Source of the DNA: Manis javanica | Taxonomy: Eukaryota > Chordata > Mammalia > Pholidota > Manidae | Assembly: GCF_040802235.1 (NCBI RefSeq) | Contig: NC_133170.1 | Span: 387,001-451,000, forward strand | Length of the DNA stretch: 64,000 nucleotides | Direction of reading: 5' to 3' | Shown: piece by piece, positions 23,461 through 36,235 of the stretch | Layout of the letters: each line of letters starts with the position of its first letter | How positions within the stretch are numbered: position 1 is the stretch's first letter | Position numbers and translations under genes: made by a program | The notes under the pieces: model-generated | Databases searched by the model: none | What the model was told of the DNA's origin: nothing | Seen by the model: the letters and a program-made list of their open reading frames with translations, nothing else

Positions 23461-25564
23461 TAGGTTCTCCTGCCTTTATGTAAATTTAGGCAGGCAGGGC
23501 GGGAAAGGCTGACCCCTGGGCAGACCCCCAGAAGGGTTTGGGGGATTGGATCACCTGACCCAGCAGCAAGAGACAGAAAAGCAAGGCTGAGAACCATGTG
23601 TATTTTTGTATTTTGGATGCATTCATTGAGCAACATGCAAATTCCTGTTAACAGACCAGTGAGACAAGTGGCAGGAGAAAAGGTGGGAAACGAGTGTGCT
23701 CAGCACCAGCTTCTTTGAAACCTTGCCGGCCCCACGGCAAGGTCAGCCAGTCAGAGCTCCCCGAGGGGTGTGGGAGTCGCTCCTGCGGGCGGGCCCCGAG
23801 GGGCAGGTGGCTCTGTGCCAGGAGGCTACGGCCAGGTGTCCAGCTGTTCTGAACCCACCACAGTCATGACACGGGAACGGCATGTTCTTTAGGAGCAGAG
23901 CCGCCCGAGGGCCCCTGCTGCAAGTCACCAGGAGGCTTCTCTCCCACCCGACTCGACTGAATCACTTTCTTTCACTGGCTCACATTACTGGTGGCAGGTT
24001 CCACCTGTTTCAGTATTTGGCTGATGACAGAGTGACCCTGATTGCTGAGCAACGTGGGCAGCTGAACAGGCTTCTGGACTAGCTGTCCTCACCGAAGGGG
24101 TCAGGACGTCCCCCGGGTCAGGAGACGGTGTCCCGACAGGCCCGTCGTCCAAAGCTCAGCCAGGGCTGGGTGCAGGCCCCGAGTGAAGGGCAGCAGGAGA
24201 GGAAGAAAGACTGAATCACAGCAAGAACACGGGGCCTGAAGACCCTGAGGAAGAGCAGCCCTCCAAGATCTCCAAAGCAGACGCCCGAAGCAAGCCCCCC
24301 ACGAATCCCGCTGACCCTAGAATTTGCTGGGAGGAAACGGGCTTCTGCCAAATGAGGCACCTTTGAAAGAAGAGAGAAAATCCTTTTCTGCCACCCTGAA
24401 ATTCTCTTCCTGGTTCCCCTCACCCTTGCCCCCCGTGCAAACACCGTCACCCGTTCCGCGTGTTGACCGCTGTATTCCTGCACGTAATGCCAGGAGTGCA
24501 GTTCTCCCAGCACAGCCCCCGAGCGAGGGGAGAGCTCTACCTGTTCTGTCTTCACCTTGCGAATCCACGAGAAGGGTGCCAGCTCCCAGGGAAACCGGGA
24601 CCGATGTCAGGCTGTGGTAAACAGGTACCCGCAGAGCAGCTCAGGAGCCCAGGGCTCTTAGTCCGCCCTTGCCACATGCCCTGTGTGGCCTTATGCTAGT
24701 GACTCAAGGGCTCTCCGCTTGCTTTCTTCCCATCACACCTGCTCACATCTTCCTCTCGATGCTGATGAATAACAGGGAGCCAGGCACTCAGCCTGGAGCT
24801 GCTGTTTGCCCTGTACCTGGCCACGCACATGAACTGCCCTGTGTCACCCCTGAATGACACTCTACCCTGTGCCCTTCTCTGGGGTGAGCAGACTCGCAGG
24901 AAAGGAACACAACGTGGGCAAGGCCATCAGACTCCAAGTCAGCCCTTTACAGCACTTATAATAATGAACGGTCTTCATCTCTCTGACATCGAGCCCTTCA
25001 CTAACAGGATGTATAATATAGAACAAGAATAATTTCATGACTAAGAATTATTTCAACTTCAGAACTGTCAGTGAATTCAATGATTATGTGGCCTTGTAAT
25101 TGTGTATTATGTCTGAATAATCTGTGACTTTCTTCATACCTTTCTTCAGCTGCTACAACACTAAGAGTTTCCTGATATTAAAACACCTGTAGTTAGGGCA
25201 GAACGTTAAATGCCACCATGACTCAGTATTTCCCTGGTTGAGAAAGATGTTATAGGTGACCTTCCATGAAATGGTATTTATGTACTTCTTATAATCTTTA
25301 AGCTCATATTACTACTAAATTTTCATCCTCAGCAAAACTTTGAGGAAACAGCAAATACATTAAGGAGGCAAATGTCACTGTATCTCCTTATCAAATGGGG
25401 AAAACGGCGCAGAAAAACGGGCAATTCACCATAAACCACACGAGCCAGCATGTTTCACGGCACCTCGCCCAAGATCGTGGAGCTGGTCAGAGAGGCCTCC
25501 TGCCCACCCCCAACCAGGCGCCCCCAGACCCACACTGCTCGTTCAATTCACACCGCAGAGGGCT
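23461..25564. other. Unique sequence, no gene seen
   Basis: It is GC-rich from about 23,720 to 24,660 and AT-rich from about 24,950 to 25,400. The frame at 24118-24555 (minus, 145 aa) opposes 24324-24620 (plus). Neither shows a recognisable domain. Confidence 0.4.
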
Positions 25565-25720
25565 CACCCCTTCACTCAGCAAAGACACACTGAGAACCTA
25601 CCAGCAGGCAAGGCCCGGAGCAGAAGGCAAATTCCCGTGAGCCAGAAAACATTAGGCTCCTCTCCTCCCAGTGGGAGAAAAGCTCAGGAGTGAAAATGAG
25701 CAGGGAGTAGGTGAGGAGGA
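25565..25720 (-). repeat. L2 LINE 3' end, weak
   Basis: 'ttcactcagcaaagacacac', 'tgagaacctaccagcaggc' and 'ctcctcccagtgggagaaa' fit an antisense L2 tail with mutations in the terminal tetramers. Confidence 0.45.
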
Positions 25721-26057
25721 GCCTCAGCACAGGCTTCAGGCCTGCACACCCCGGGCCAGCCTGCCCCGCCCTTCAGCGTGTGGTCTTGGGCTTCTGCTCC
25801 CTCGTGCATGAAACCGAGCGCTCCTCAGAGGGTTCCGTGGGACTGAATGCATTTCTTTTTTAAAAGCAGCCCAGACAATGGTAGCACGTACTACATCTGC
25901 CAACCAAATTGGACCAAGTGGGAGAAGCACCTACGGTCCATTTCTCATCATCCTCCATCAGACAGATGGTGGGGCTCACCCCCTGCCTCCTGCACACAGG
26001 TGGGGAAGCTGTCCAGTCACACGGGGCCCTCGAGGCCTCACTCAGCGGGCTCCTCAC

Positions 26058-26104
26058 ACTCCCTCCCTCCCTCCCTCCCTCCCTCTCTCTCTCTCTCTCT
26101 CTTT
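26058..26104 (+). repeat. (CCCT)n then (CT)n microsatellite
   Basis: A run of ccct units passes directly into a run of ct units and ends at ctttc. The polypyrimidine tract makes the low-complexity frames seen at 25847-26186 on both strands. Confidence 0.95.
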
Positions 26105-26359
26105 CAAGCCTCCTTTCTCCATAAACCATGCCTTTGAAATTCCCTAGAGTCTGTGACTCACCCACTAGGTCCAAACTTGGGCACATTCCTCAAGAAAAAA
26201 CTCAGAGCCTTGCATTTGGTCCATGGTAAGATACCAGACTAGCCCAGAACTGCTAAATGAAAAAACAAAATAAGTGCGTTGAGAGCTTTCCCAACACACT
26301 CTTCACCTATCGTCCCCAAAATTCATTTAACCCTTAATAATGTGGAACATGACATGAAA

Positions 26360-26615
26360 AGCGACACAAATCCCAACCCTCGTGAGCTCTCCAGAGGACA
26401 CAGATGAATATGTGAACAGAGTGACAGACATGGAGACACAAAGGCAACTGGGGCTATTTAAAGACAGGCACCTGTTCAGCAAGGCTTTAAGGAAGCGCTC
26501 TCAAGGGAGATGGGGTGATGGGCGGATTCAGGGTGGACAAGACAGAGCAGAGCCGCTGGGAGACGGCAGGGAGGGGCCCGCAGCAGAGAGCAAAAGGGAG
26601 GAGATTCGGAGACTT
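26360..26615 (-). repeat. L2 LINE fragment, weak
   Basis: Phrases such as 'ggctttaaggaagcgctctc' and 'gagccgctgggagacggc' follow the antisense L2 3' UTR order, but with many differences. Confidence 0.35.
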
Positions 26616-27224
26616 CCCCACAGCACCTCGGTGCCCACGTGATCAAAGCGAACCCGAGAGCTGAAAAACTCCGTCAGAAGGCACGCGTGAGTATGCGGCA
26701 CACGCCTCCCCCACAGGCTCATCTGCATCAATCAGGCTATGAATCAGCTTTCTATTTACATTTATCACCAGTGGGGAAGTCAATGTCCCAAACCCAGGGC
26801 CAAAACAATGCCTTCAGAGCCCAGAAGTGGACGCCTGGCCTCATTCAGACCCCGGAAAGGTGGAGACCTCGGGGTGATGGCGGAACTCACCTTCAACTCC
26901 CAGAACGAGAGGAGCTCGTGGACTCAAGACCTACCTGCAGTTTTTTGAACTGTTTTTGTAAATGTTTTTGTTAACATGTCTTGCCACATGTGATTACAAG
27001 TATTTAATGTGTAGAAAGCTGGTGATTTTGCTTTTTGGATGATGATGCTTCATACAGCCACACGGCGCTGTCAGCGGGCACTTTATAAATACTTGCTGAC
27101 TCAGCTGGGTCATAAGACTCACACACGTGTCTGTGTCAACAAACCTTGATTCATTTCTCCACAAAGGCCCTGCAGGCTGCATGGGTGACAATTTGTACAG
27201 TAAAATAGTAATTTTCCTTTAACA
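26616..27224. other. Unique sequence, no gene seen
   Basis: Short frames at 26639-26974 and 26994-27191 are unrecognised. Confidence 0.4.
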
Positions 27225-27430
27225 AGTTCATTTATGTGACAGGCACGATTCTGGGTCTTCAGTCATCATTTCTAATTGCCCTGACTGAGGAATCCCACCG
27301 TGTGATAGAGCCGAGGTTGTTATAAAGGAGAAAACAGGGGCTTAGGGAAGAGAAGGGACGTCCCCAGTTACACAGATGACGCCTTAACGAGGCCGTGAGC
27401 CGGCCTGTCCGACTCCAGGTGGCAGTCGTG
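27225..27430 (-). repeat. MIR SINE
   Basis: Antisense MIR: 'atgtgacaggcacgattctgg', 'gagaaaacaggggcttaggg', 'ccccagttacacagatga', then 'ctgtccgactccaggtgg'. Confidence 0.65.
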
Positions 27431-27489
27431 GGGTTTTGCTCAAGGGATCAGATGGATCACATGAAGAATCTCTTAAACCTATACCTCAA

Positions 27490-27512
27490 ATTAGAAAAGA
27501 AAGAAAGAAACC
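27490..27512 (+). repeat. Short (GAAA)n tract
   Basis: Four to five imperfect gaaa units. Confidence 0.7.
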
Positions 27513-27859
27513 TGTATTTGTAGACCTGTAAATAGTTTCTCAAATATAAAATTCAGTGAAATACACAGTACATTAGCCTCAACAGTCACTGCAAAAGATT
27601 GCAAGCAGACCCCTATGCCAACCTAAGAGCCCTTTGCCCAAGAAAGATGCAAAGGAGGTGAGATTCCTTCAGGCCCCCCAGACACCGTCCCACATGTGCC
27701 AAGAGCCCAGCTGTCCAGGTCTAACACCAGCAAGGCTGACATGTTTGCAGTTCAAGACATGGGTTTATAACCCCTGGCAGCCAAAATAAACCCTGCTTGC
27801 CAAGGACATCTCACAGAGGACAGTAGGCAGGACCCTGCGGGCACTGCTGCTCAGAGGGG

Positions 27860-27990
27860 TGGGTCCTGCCTACCTGCCTGCCTGCCTGCCCAGCCCCAGC
27901 TCACCTCTCTGGGCAGCACCCCGGCCCAGTCCCGTCCAGCCCCCCATCCACACCCCTGCTCACCTCCCTGCCCACCTGCCTGCCCAGCCT
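27860..27990 (+). repeat. Imperfect (CCTG)n and cctgcccac minisatellite-like tract
   Basis: tgcctacctgcctgcctgcc starts the tract. Decayed cacctgcctgcccag copies recur near 27,975. The pyrimidine-rich repeat explains the long Pro/Ala frames here (27859-28065, 27901-28233, 27960-28241). Confidence 0.65.
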
Positions 27991-27999
27991 CCCACCGAG

Positions 28000-29614
28000 G
28001 AAAGCGGCCACAGAACTGGAGGGGCTGCCAACCTTGCCCAGCCCAGACTCGGGGAGGCAGCCTGACCAGGAGAGACCTGGGACCACAGAGGCGGCAGGAG
28101 GCCCCCGTCCATGAGGGCGGCTGGCAGGTCTGGCCTGGGCGGCCGGGCTGAGCAAGGACTCAGCCAGGCTGGCTGAAGGCCAGCTGCCTCTCCCCACCCC
28201 GCCTGGACCCCAGGAATACCGCCCCCCCCCCAAGAGGACACGTTGGGCTGACCTGGGTGCCGGGGGTAATGCTCAGGGACCAGTTAAATAAGCAAGTGTG
28301 GGTGAGGCTGGGGAGGCAGGAAGCGCCAGGCTTCACCATGTGAGAGGGAAGATCCCGGCGCAAGCCACCACCAGCCCAGGTGAAACCGACGCAATGCTGT
28401 CACTAGAAATGAATTACAAATCTAGAGAAAGGGGGGGAAATCCTGAAAGAACCTCGCCCTTCTTAAAGAAGGCATGGCAGCAAAACCCAAACCGATTGTA
28501 TTTTCTAGGCCACAAACATTTGATCAGACTGCAAATTCACGTGGTGCTCCGCCCCACACCTCTCCTCCCAGACACCCCTCCGTTCCTGCATGACCTGATT
28601 GCTACAAATATTGATTACCCATATTTCTGAATATCTTGCTCTCCCATAGCTTGAATCTCCAGGAAAAAAAACAAATTAATAATGGTGGTAATAAGTACAT
28701 AAAGAGACAACTTTTTTTTAAAAAAAGGAAGAGAACTGAAATGTCTTTAGATCTGAGTTCTGATTTCCTCTGGAGGAGGATTTCTTCTCACGCTGCCTGT
28801 ATGAGCCCACGCTCGTCGTGGCTTCTGTCCAGTCCCTGGTTCCCTTCTGCCCCTGGAGGGAGCAACTACTCCTCGGCACCCCCAAGCTCACCCTCCCCAG
28901 GCCCCCCACCAGCCCACTGCCTGGTCAGAATGCTGATCTCTTCATGTTCTCCTCCTTAACATTCTTTAGTGGCTACCCATGACCTAGAACAGGGGTTCTA
29001 CATTTTGGGACATCTGATAAGATCTTCGCTATTTTCACTCCTTGAAAGTAAATCACCCATAAATAATAAATCCTCAGTTACAAATCCTTGGCCTACAGCT
29101 AGGTCCCCAGGGGAGTGTGCGTGCACCCCAGGGGTGCCCTAGATGGCCTATGGGATGCAGAAAACAGTAGTAGCACTTCCATTTTTATGTATTCTTAATC
29201 TTTAACAAAACTAAAGAGGATATAAATGGAAAGAAAGTGAACTAATACTGAACATGTGGTTGGTACTGTACACTTGTCTGTCTCCATGTAACATTTCAAA
29301 ATTCAGTCCTTTATGAAGTGCACACTTGGTATTCTTTTCAGCTAGGTGAAAAAAAGTTTACACTCATACCCATTTGCCAGTTATTTTGTGTCAACATAGT
29401 TTAAAAAGTTGTCCAGCTAAAAGATGACTTACACACTTTTCCTTTGCAAACGACAAGTTCCCCGAGTCATCTGACCTTTCCGTGACAACTAGGGGCTGCC
29501 AGGACCGGCAGATAGTTCCAGAAAAATAAATACTTATACTTGTCTCTTCAAGGTGGAAATGACATTTCAGTGGAAACTAACTGCTTCCTAAATTAATTTG
29601 CTATTTTGCAAATG
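28000..29614. other. Unique sequence, no gene seen
   Basis: The first 250 bases are G/C-rich, with a C run at about 28,222-28,231. The rest is AT-rich. Frames at 28298-28630 and 28636-28959 have no recognisable domain. Confidence 0.4.
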
Positions 29615-30095
29615 GGTGTGGTAGGCGGCCTTGAACTTGCCCCACCACCACCACCCCCACACCTGCCTCCTACTTTCCACAGTCTTCCCTCCACCTGAGT
29701 GTGGGCCAGGCCCAGGGACTCACTTCTGACAAACAGAGCACAGCCGAAGTCACTTCTGAGATCATGTCACAAAAAGACTGATTTCGGCTGCATTTGCTCT
29801 CTGTGTGGAGAAGGCCATGGGAAGGAGTCCCTGTTGCTGGCCAACAGCCAGTAGGCTCTGTGGTCTGCAGACCGGCATGCGGATGCGCTTGGAAGCAGGT
29901 TCTCCCCCAAATCCAGCCTTGAACTGAGCAGGGCTGACAAGCACTTCCATTGCAGCACTGAGACAAAAAAAACAAAAGCTAAGCCACTCCTGGATTCCCG
30001 ACCCAAAGAAATTATGATGAGCAAATGTCTATTGTTTTAAGCCACTAATTTGCAAGATAACTTGTTACACAGCAGGAGACCTTGGGAATACTGCT
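29615..30095 (+). mobile_element. MLT1-type LTR (ERVL-MaLR), solo
   Basis: The plus-strand MLT1 order is clear: 'ccacctgagtgtgggccagg', 'ggactcacttctgacaaac', 'gtcacttctgagatcatgtc', 'gccaacagccagtaggctc', 'gcgcttggaagcaggttct', then 'aagctaagccactcctgg' and 'attgttttaagccactaat'. No coding region follows. Frames at 29670-30024 on the minus strand are shadows of this LTR. Confidence 0.8.
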
Positions 30096-31404
30096 CCATC
30101 ATTAATAGGCTGATGGCTGAAAATAATGTAAATGTCTTACTTAAAACCAAGAAACAATCAAAACCCTCTCCTATATATATTTTTTAAAATCAGAAACAGA
30201 ACTTCCTAGCCTATTTTAAACTTTCCCAGATAAAGACTGTGCCTGGATCTGGACCAGCTGCTAGAAATACAAGCTGGAACACCTGAAAAGTTTGCAAGAA
30301 TGACTTACTGATACCAGAGAAGACGGAAAGCTATTGATTAAATTTCAAGGAAAACCTGAGCAGGATGCTTGAGGTTAAAAAACCAGCGTCATGATTTAGT
30401 CCTGCCAGTATTTCTGCAAATGGAACTCTGCCTCCTTGTAAAGTATCTTGTCTTGATTAAACACAGAAATAAAAATAAACTGAACTTAGAACCAGTCCTT
30501 TAAATCACTGTCAAAGTATTAAACCAGTATTTTCAAAACTACATGACATTTTCAAACACATTGTTCATTCTAATATTTAACTACTTTTGTGGGAACAAAA
30601 ATAAAGATGTATCTTTGAAGATTACCCACAATCTTATTTATGTGTATTTGTAAAAGACTAGTGTGATTATACAAGTACATAAAGAAATAAATATCCATAT
30701 AAATTATTAATTAACCACATATTTAAAGATATTTAAAGAGTATCTCCTCAAGTTATTTTTACTGTCAGGTATATGCAACTGAAAATATTTATACAACCCC
30801 CCCGCCCCAAAATTTTTAACCCCCTGACCTCAAAGATCAGTCCAAATGCTTTCCACTAGTTTGCACAGCTCCCACCTCCGTTTCTAGTCCTGCACTGCGA
30901 GCCACTTGGAATTCTCAAGACACCCTTGAGAGAGCTTAAAAGCACATCCTCCCCGAGAAGGCCTTCCTTCCCACAAGGGCCCTGCCCTGTGGTGTCCACT
31001 GCAGAATTCCTGCTCATATTTCAGGCTCAGCTTGCTTGTCCCCACTTGTGTGCTTTCATGGCGCCTTGTGAGCCTGCCAGCTCAGGGCTCACCAGCTATG
31101 ATATAGTTCACTCACCACCCCAACTGCTTCTACAAATGGTGTCAACAGCAATAGTCAGTTACCAGCTGTAGAACACATGAACATGTGAATTCATATTTTA
31201 GCTCACTTTTCTCGGAACTCTCATTTTATCCACAGACTCAACAAGTGGAGAAGGGATTCTCTCTCCATCTCATCCTGGCCAGATATCTGGATACCTCACC
31301 ACCAAGATTTAATTCAATAGATTTTTTTTTTCAAAGGAATTTTTAAACTGACGTAAGGACCACAACCAGCACTTCTGAGATCTCTGCAGTACTGTGTAAG
31401 CAGC
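30096..31404. other. AT-rich unique sequence, no gene seen
   Basis: There are no clear repeats. A C run (about 30,798-30,803) sits in an otherwise AT-rich stretch. From 30,900 to 31,120 the composition is more balanced, with L2-like wording ('ccttccttcccacaaggg', 'cagaattcctgctcatatttc') that is too weak to call firmly. Confidence 0.4.
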
Positions 31405-31575
31405 ACTGTCCTGTGGCAAGGAGCCAGACTACCTCAGTTTAAACCAACCCTGCCTCTTGGGCCCCTTAAGTAGCCTCATTGTGCCTCAGTTTCCTCATCT
31501 GGCAACTGGGGAGATAATTAATGTATACTTAGGTGGCACAGAATAAAGGTTCAATATATGTTGGCTATTAGCCTG
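31405..31575 (+). repeat. MIR SINE
   Basis: 'ggagccagactacctcag', 'tgcctcagtttcctcatctgg', 'aactggggagataattaatg' and 'aaggttcaatatatgttgg' show a well preserved MIR. Confidence 0.85.
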
Positions 31576-31694
31576 TTGCCTCTGTGCGGAGACACTAAGC
31601 GTGCAAGGAACAGGTGCTGAGTAAATGCCCCACGTGAGCACCCAACCAGCATGGGCACACGTGGCTCACAGGTGGAGGGAGCACAGACGGGCAG

Positions 31695-31775
31695 GGCTCC
31701 TCTCCACTTTGTTTTTCTTGCTGTAGCCCCAGTGCCTGGCGCACAGTAGGTTGCTTAAATAACGTTTGTAGATTT
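31695..31775 (+). repeat. L2 LINE 3' tail
   Basis: 'ctgtagccccagtgcctgg' then 'cgcacagtaggttgcttaa' is the typical L2 end. Confidence 0.65.
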
Positions 31776-33425
31776 ATTTCAGAATTCCCTGTACATTCCT
31801 GCCCTGTACAAATTTGAATTCACACTGTGGTTCAGAGCACCCTTCTGGAAGCATTCTCAGTGTATCTATTGTCAGAAGCAGGATGTGAGGAAATGTGGCT
31901 GATGTTGCAGGAAAAGCTGAAAAGGAGACAGGAGGAAATTACAGTTCAATAGGGACCAAACGTCTATCGGTAATTTAATGGGAAATGATTCACTAGAGCA
32001 GTATTTACATAGAAATACAAAATGTTCCAGTGGTTCAGAAATAAAAGGTTTATTTAAAAACAAGCAAACAAAAAACAACCTTGGCAAATTCTATGGTAGT
32101 ATAAAAACTGCTACAATTAAATTAATTCTATTTTAAGATTGCAAATGACAAATTTGCAAATATCAAGGTGGTTACTTAGCATAAGATAATAATTTAGTGG
32201 GTTCCCATAAATAAGAAAGTTAGAGGTTTGTCTCGGGGACTTATAAACTTTCATCAGGTGGGCACTTCACTCCATCTGCCCCTTTACATCTGCACATACA
32301 TCCACCCTCTTTCTGGCTCCTGACCTCCCTCTCTGGCTTTTGATTGTCCCATACAACAGGTAAGTTTTCTTCATTTGCCAGAGAAAAAAAGGGCAAAGCC
32401 ACCCCACCTCCAGGCATCCATTATTCCAGCTCACTGGCCAGAGGTGGGGAGTTTCTCTTTCCTCTTGGGTCCCTGAAGGGCGGAAAGGAAAGCACCACAA
32501 GCCAAACAATATCCACTGGCCACACCCAGAGGAAAACACCCTGATTTCTACTCGGACACACAGACCACCCCCACTTTCTCACAGCTTTTGCGTAGTATCC
32601 TGTCTCATATGTTTTCATTGGACATTTTATCATAAGGGTTTTATCTGTTGATCCATGGACTTTATAATGATCAGTTGTGTCTTTATATGAAATAATGATG
32701 CAATAATTTACTTATGTCCTTAAAGATTAACATTCCAAATGTTGCTGATTTTAAAATATAGTAATTATTCTCTTCTTACAGTCTGTTACTTTTAAAAGTA
32801 TTTTTCTTAAAATAATTGCCAGAAATTGGATTAATGAATGAAATGGAGAGAACATTTACATAGCACTAGTTCTTACGATACATAACCAAACACATGCTCA
32901 AAAAGTTGCCCCAATTTTCAGTGTCCCCAGAACTGGTCACCTACCACGGCCCCACCATGTCTTCAGCAGCACAGAGTACTATGTGCAGATAAACTTCTAT
33001 TTGTGATGGTCCCTAAATATTCTCACCAGTTCACAATGGCCTCATCAGTCCTACTCCACGCATACCCTGACTCACCTGAGAGAACGTATGTGTGACCGGC
33101 TGGCACTGTCCCTAGCACGTGATGGACGCCCACTGAAAGCCAGTAACCCTCCAGCTGGGTCAGTGACGCTCTGCTTGGTGCTTCTAGGGAAGACCACCTG
33201 TGAAATGTTGGCTTTGAGCAAAACAGTATAGAACAAAGATAAGCCAAAATATGCTTCTAGGGCATTTCTACAAAAAACTGTACAGAAGAGGAAGGACTTA
33301 CCTTTTTATCTGTCTACTCATGTGAGCTTCTCGTATCTATTTTGGCAAACAGAACCATCTGAAGGAGTATTGGCACGGAAACCTACTGGCATTATCAACG
33401 CCCCTCCTCTAAGAGTATTTTTGTT
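31776..33425. other. Unique sequence, no gene seen
   Basis: AT-rich apart from 32,270-32,590. Frames at 32267-32544 on both strands oppose each other and are unrecognised. Confidence 0.4.
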
Positions 33426-33429
33426 TAAA

Positions 33430-33612
33430 GAGCAACCAAGCCCACATTGATCAACGGCATGCGTCAACGCCCTGGCTGCTTTCCTAATGACCTGCAGAGC
33501 ATTTTTTTAAAGCAAATGTCTGGGCCCCACCCTAAGTCCTCCAACGTGAGAATGCCCACGGGTGGAGACAGGTGCTTGCAACTTTTTAAATCTCCGCAGG
33601 TGATTCTGACGT
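33430..33612 (+). mobile_element. MER5A-like hAT remnant
   Basis: 'tgtctgggccccacccta', 'cttgcaactttttaaatctcc' and 'gcaggtgattctgacgtgg' follow the MER5A-type right half. The left terminus is decayed. It is the second hAT remnant of this class in the window. Confidence 0.55.
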
Positions 33613-35174
33613 GGACCCATGATGGGAACCAGTAAATCAATGGCAATGAGGGCTGCATAGGGTCAGTCATTCTTGGTCCTTCACTTTAGGTTGGAAACAA
33701 ACTTCATCAGGCTGTTCTTGCTCCTTTCCCTCTCATGTCTCATGCAGACCAGTCTGCGGCAGAAGCACTCCCTCTGGGAGCCTGCTGTGCGTGGCCCCTC
33801 CGCCTACCCTCTGTGCATCAGCCTCTGGCCCTCCAGCAGGTGGCCTTTGCTTCTGTAGGCTGCCAGGGGCTGCAAGCAGAATGTTCAGGGTCTCCCTGAA
33901 GGACGAGCAGGTCCCAGGGGCTAACAGATCACTGCCACATTTTCCAGAATTCACCCAATGCCAGGGTTCCACTCTGAACCTCCTAGTTTCCAGGAAAAGG
34001 TGCCATTGCTGGGGCTCCTTCCTACCAGTAGCTGTCTGTTTCCACATCGCACCTTCCTTCCTAGACCACACGCTTGCTGAGGGGAAGCTCTCACATACCC
34101 TGTACGGCTTGTAAGCCACGGAGCCTCTCACTTAGCAGACAGAAGGTAGCCCAGAGCTGGCAAGCGTGAGGGAAGAGCTGACGTGCCCTCCACACCTGCC
34201 CCACGCTGAACACCTGGGAGGCTGTCAGTACATTACCCATACCACCTGTGTCACACCCCCGGGAAGCAGGGTTTAACATTCCCAATTTGCAGGCAAGAAC
34301 AGAAATTATCATCCCATGACATTCTCTGTCCAAGACTGTTTTTAGGCAGGAACATAAAAGAGTATGAATTTATTCCCCTTTTTTGATCTGCTGCCTGGTT
34401 TTCTTGATACAGTTTACCCTCAGCTCACAGCTAAGCCTGCACACCCCTTGTGTGACAGATGTATGGTCACCGAGAGATGTTGGAAATGATCAAACAGATG
34501 AGGTCTAGCCCAGACAGAGGCCCGTTCTCTCTCTGCATTGTTCATTACCATAAGATCTTGGTTTCCAAATCGGATTATGCCATTGGGCTGGGCCCTGAAG
34601 ATTCCGTTAGGGCCACGGCTGAGCCATTTTTAGGTGATGAGCTTTAACATCCAAGGAGGGAGACACCCTGAACCCCCAAACTTGTGCCATGGGGCTGCTG
34701 GAACGCTCAGCATAGGGAGTTCTAGAACGTTCCATAACAGGGCTTATGACTTGAAACAGAATCATATAGGAAGCTTCTTCGGAAATGGCTTGTGCCGTCC
34801 TGGACTGTGCGCTGTTAAGCCGCACTCACCCAGACAGCTGAAGGAAAAGGAAAGGGCCATTCCCCACTGCTTCCGCCTTCACTGAGGAGCCTTCAAGGTC
34901 ACCCTGGGGCTGGACCCCCGAGGGCAGAGTGCACCACAGGCAAATATTTCCCCAGCCTGAAAAAAATCACTGGTGGGCAGATGCAGAGGCAGGGAGAGCT
35001 TCCTACAGACTCAGAATTCGGTGCTCAGTTCCCCAAGGGCCCTGAGTCACTTCCCTGAGGAAGCGGCTTGGTTTATACAAACCCCAGGGAGAATCCCATC
35101 AGGGTGCAACATCAGTGGGCAAGTACAGAAAATGCTGAGCGCTTCCCTACGAGCAAGCCACCTTGCTCATTCAA
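33613..35174. other. Mostly unique sequence, no gene seen
   Basis: A weak antisense MIR is possible at 34,215-34,340 ('cccaatttgcaggcaagaac'). The paired frames at 33733-34131 (minus) and 33791-34114 (plus) are unrecognised. Confidence 0.4.
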
Positions 35175-35310
35175 AATCTGAGGTCATAAACCTTACAGCT
35201 GTCACTCTTACCTTTTGCAAATGAGGAAGCAGATGCTCAGAGGGGTTAAGTGACTTGCCAGCAATCACACGGCTACCAAGTAGCAAAACTGTGGCTTACA
35301 GGCAGTTCTC
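35175..35310 (-). repeat. MIR SINE
   Basis: Antisense MIR, well preserved: 'ccttttgcaaatgaggaagc', 'agaggggttaagtgacttgcc', 'aatcacacggctaccaagta'. Confidence 0.85.
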
Positions 35311-35504
35311 CAGAACTTAATTCAGTGTTCAGTTTATAGGAGGGAAACAGGGAACGAGAAGGCTGAAATTTAACTTTGTTCTAAAACAAAATGATTTATC
35401 ATCTAAGGAATAACATAACTGAAGATGCACAGAGATGAGAGTAGACAGAAAGATGCAGTTTTTCTGCTTTAAAAGAGATCCTCAGGCAGGAGGAGTAAGT
35501 AGGC

Positions 35505-35690
35505 AGTAAAAGCCCACTCTTCGGTTTGCAGCTGGTTATCATAGGAAAGTTTGTTGACTTCTGTGAATCTGACATTTTTTCATCTGTAAAATGGACCTAC
35601 TCACTGGGTTATTATAGGATTTAAATGAAATGATTCAGATAAACTAGCTGTATTCCTAGGTAGGTGCTCAGTAAATATTACTTTCCTTCC
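35505..35690 (+). repeat. MIR SINE
   Basis: 'tttcatctgtaaaatgg', 'cactgggttattataggatt', 'taaatgaaatgattcagat' and 'ggtgctcagtaaatatta' follow MIR order. Confidence 0.8.
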
Positions 35691-35774
35691 TTGAAACGGC
35701 TCTAAGTTAACCATTATTCTTATCTAGTCACTAAAGAGCCCTCCCAACAACCTTTAATTGATGGATTTGGGGCC

Positions 35775-35925
35775 TGTTGCTGTGTTTATTTGCTTATTTG
35801 TTTATTTTCTGCTTTCTCCCTCTAGGATGTCAGCTCAGAGGACAAGTCTGTTTCTGTCCTGATCCCCTTTTTATCCCCATTTCCTGGCACAGGGCCTAAC
35901 CTATAGTGACAATTTTTTAAAAAAT
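35775..35925 (+). repeat. L2 LINE 3' end
   Basis: 'tttatttgcttatttgttta', 'ctctaggatgtcagctcagag' and 'ctggcacagggcctaacc' fit an L2 tail. Confidence 0.6.
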
Positions 35926-36054
35926 AGGCAAATAACATAAGATAATTTAAAATTTCATAGGGAGAAGTGAAACTGCTTTTCCTCACTATTACTTTTTTAA
36001 GGTAATATTTTATTAATTCCTTTGTCCTAAATATATCCTATGTAAAGAATATGG

Positions 36055-36235
36055 TTATATGTATATTTTATGTATATATATATATATATATATACACAAA
36101 TATATTCAATGCAGTATGTACTAGTAGTTATAATGTGTGTACTAATAAGTTGTATGTTATATGTAATATAATGTATACTAATGACATATGTAGCATGTGT
36201 ATATAATACATGTAATATATGTATAATAAACTTTA
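36055..36235 (+). repeat. (TA)n microsatellite with degenerate TA-rich flank
   Basis: An uninterrupted ta run lies at about 36,074-36,094. It is followed by about 140 bases of tatgtaatata-like sequence, which suggests an older, decayed and longer TA-rich tract. Confidence 0.9.

Noticed and set aside
25847..26186. Frames rich in Ser/Leu/Pro or Arg/Glu on both strands
   Set aside because: Produced by the (CCCT)n(CT)n microsatellite.
27860..28065. Pro/Ala-rich frame with repeated motifs
   Set aside because: Explained by the imperfect CCTG and cctgcccac tract.
33791..34131. Opposed frames of 107 and 132 aa
   Set aside because: No domain, no splice context, and both strands are open equally, as expected by chance at this composition.
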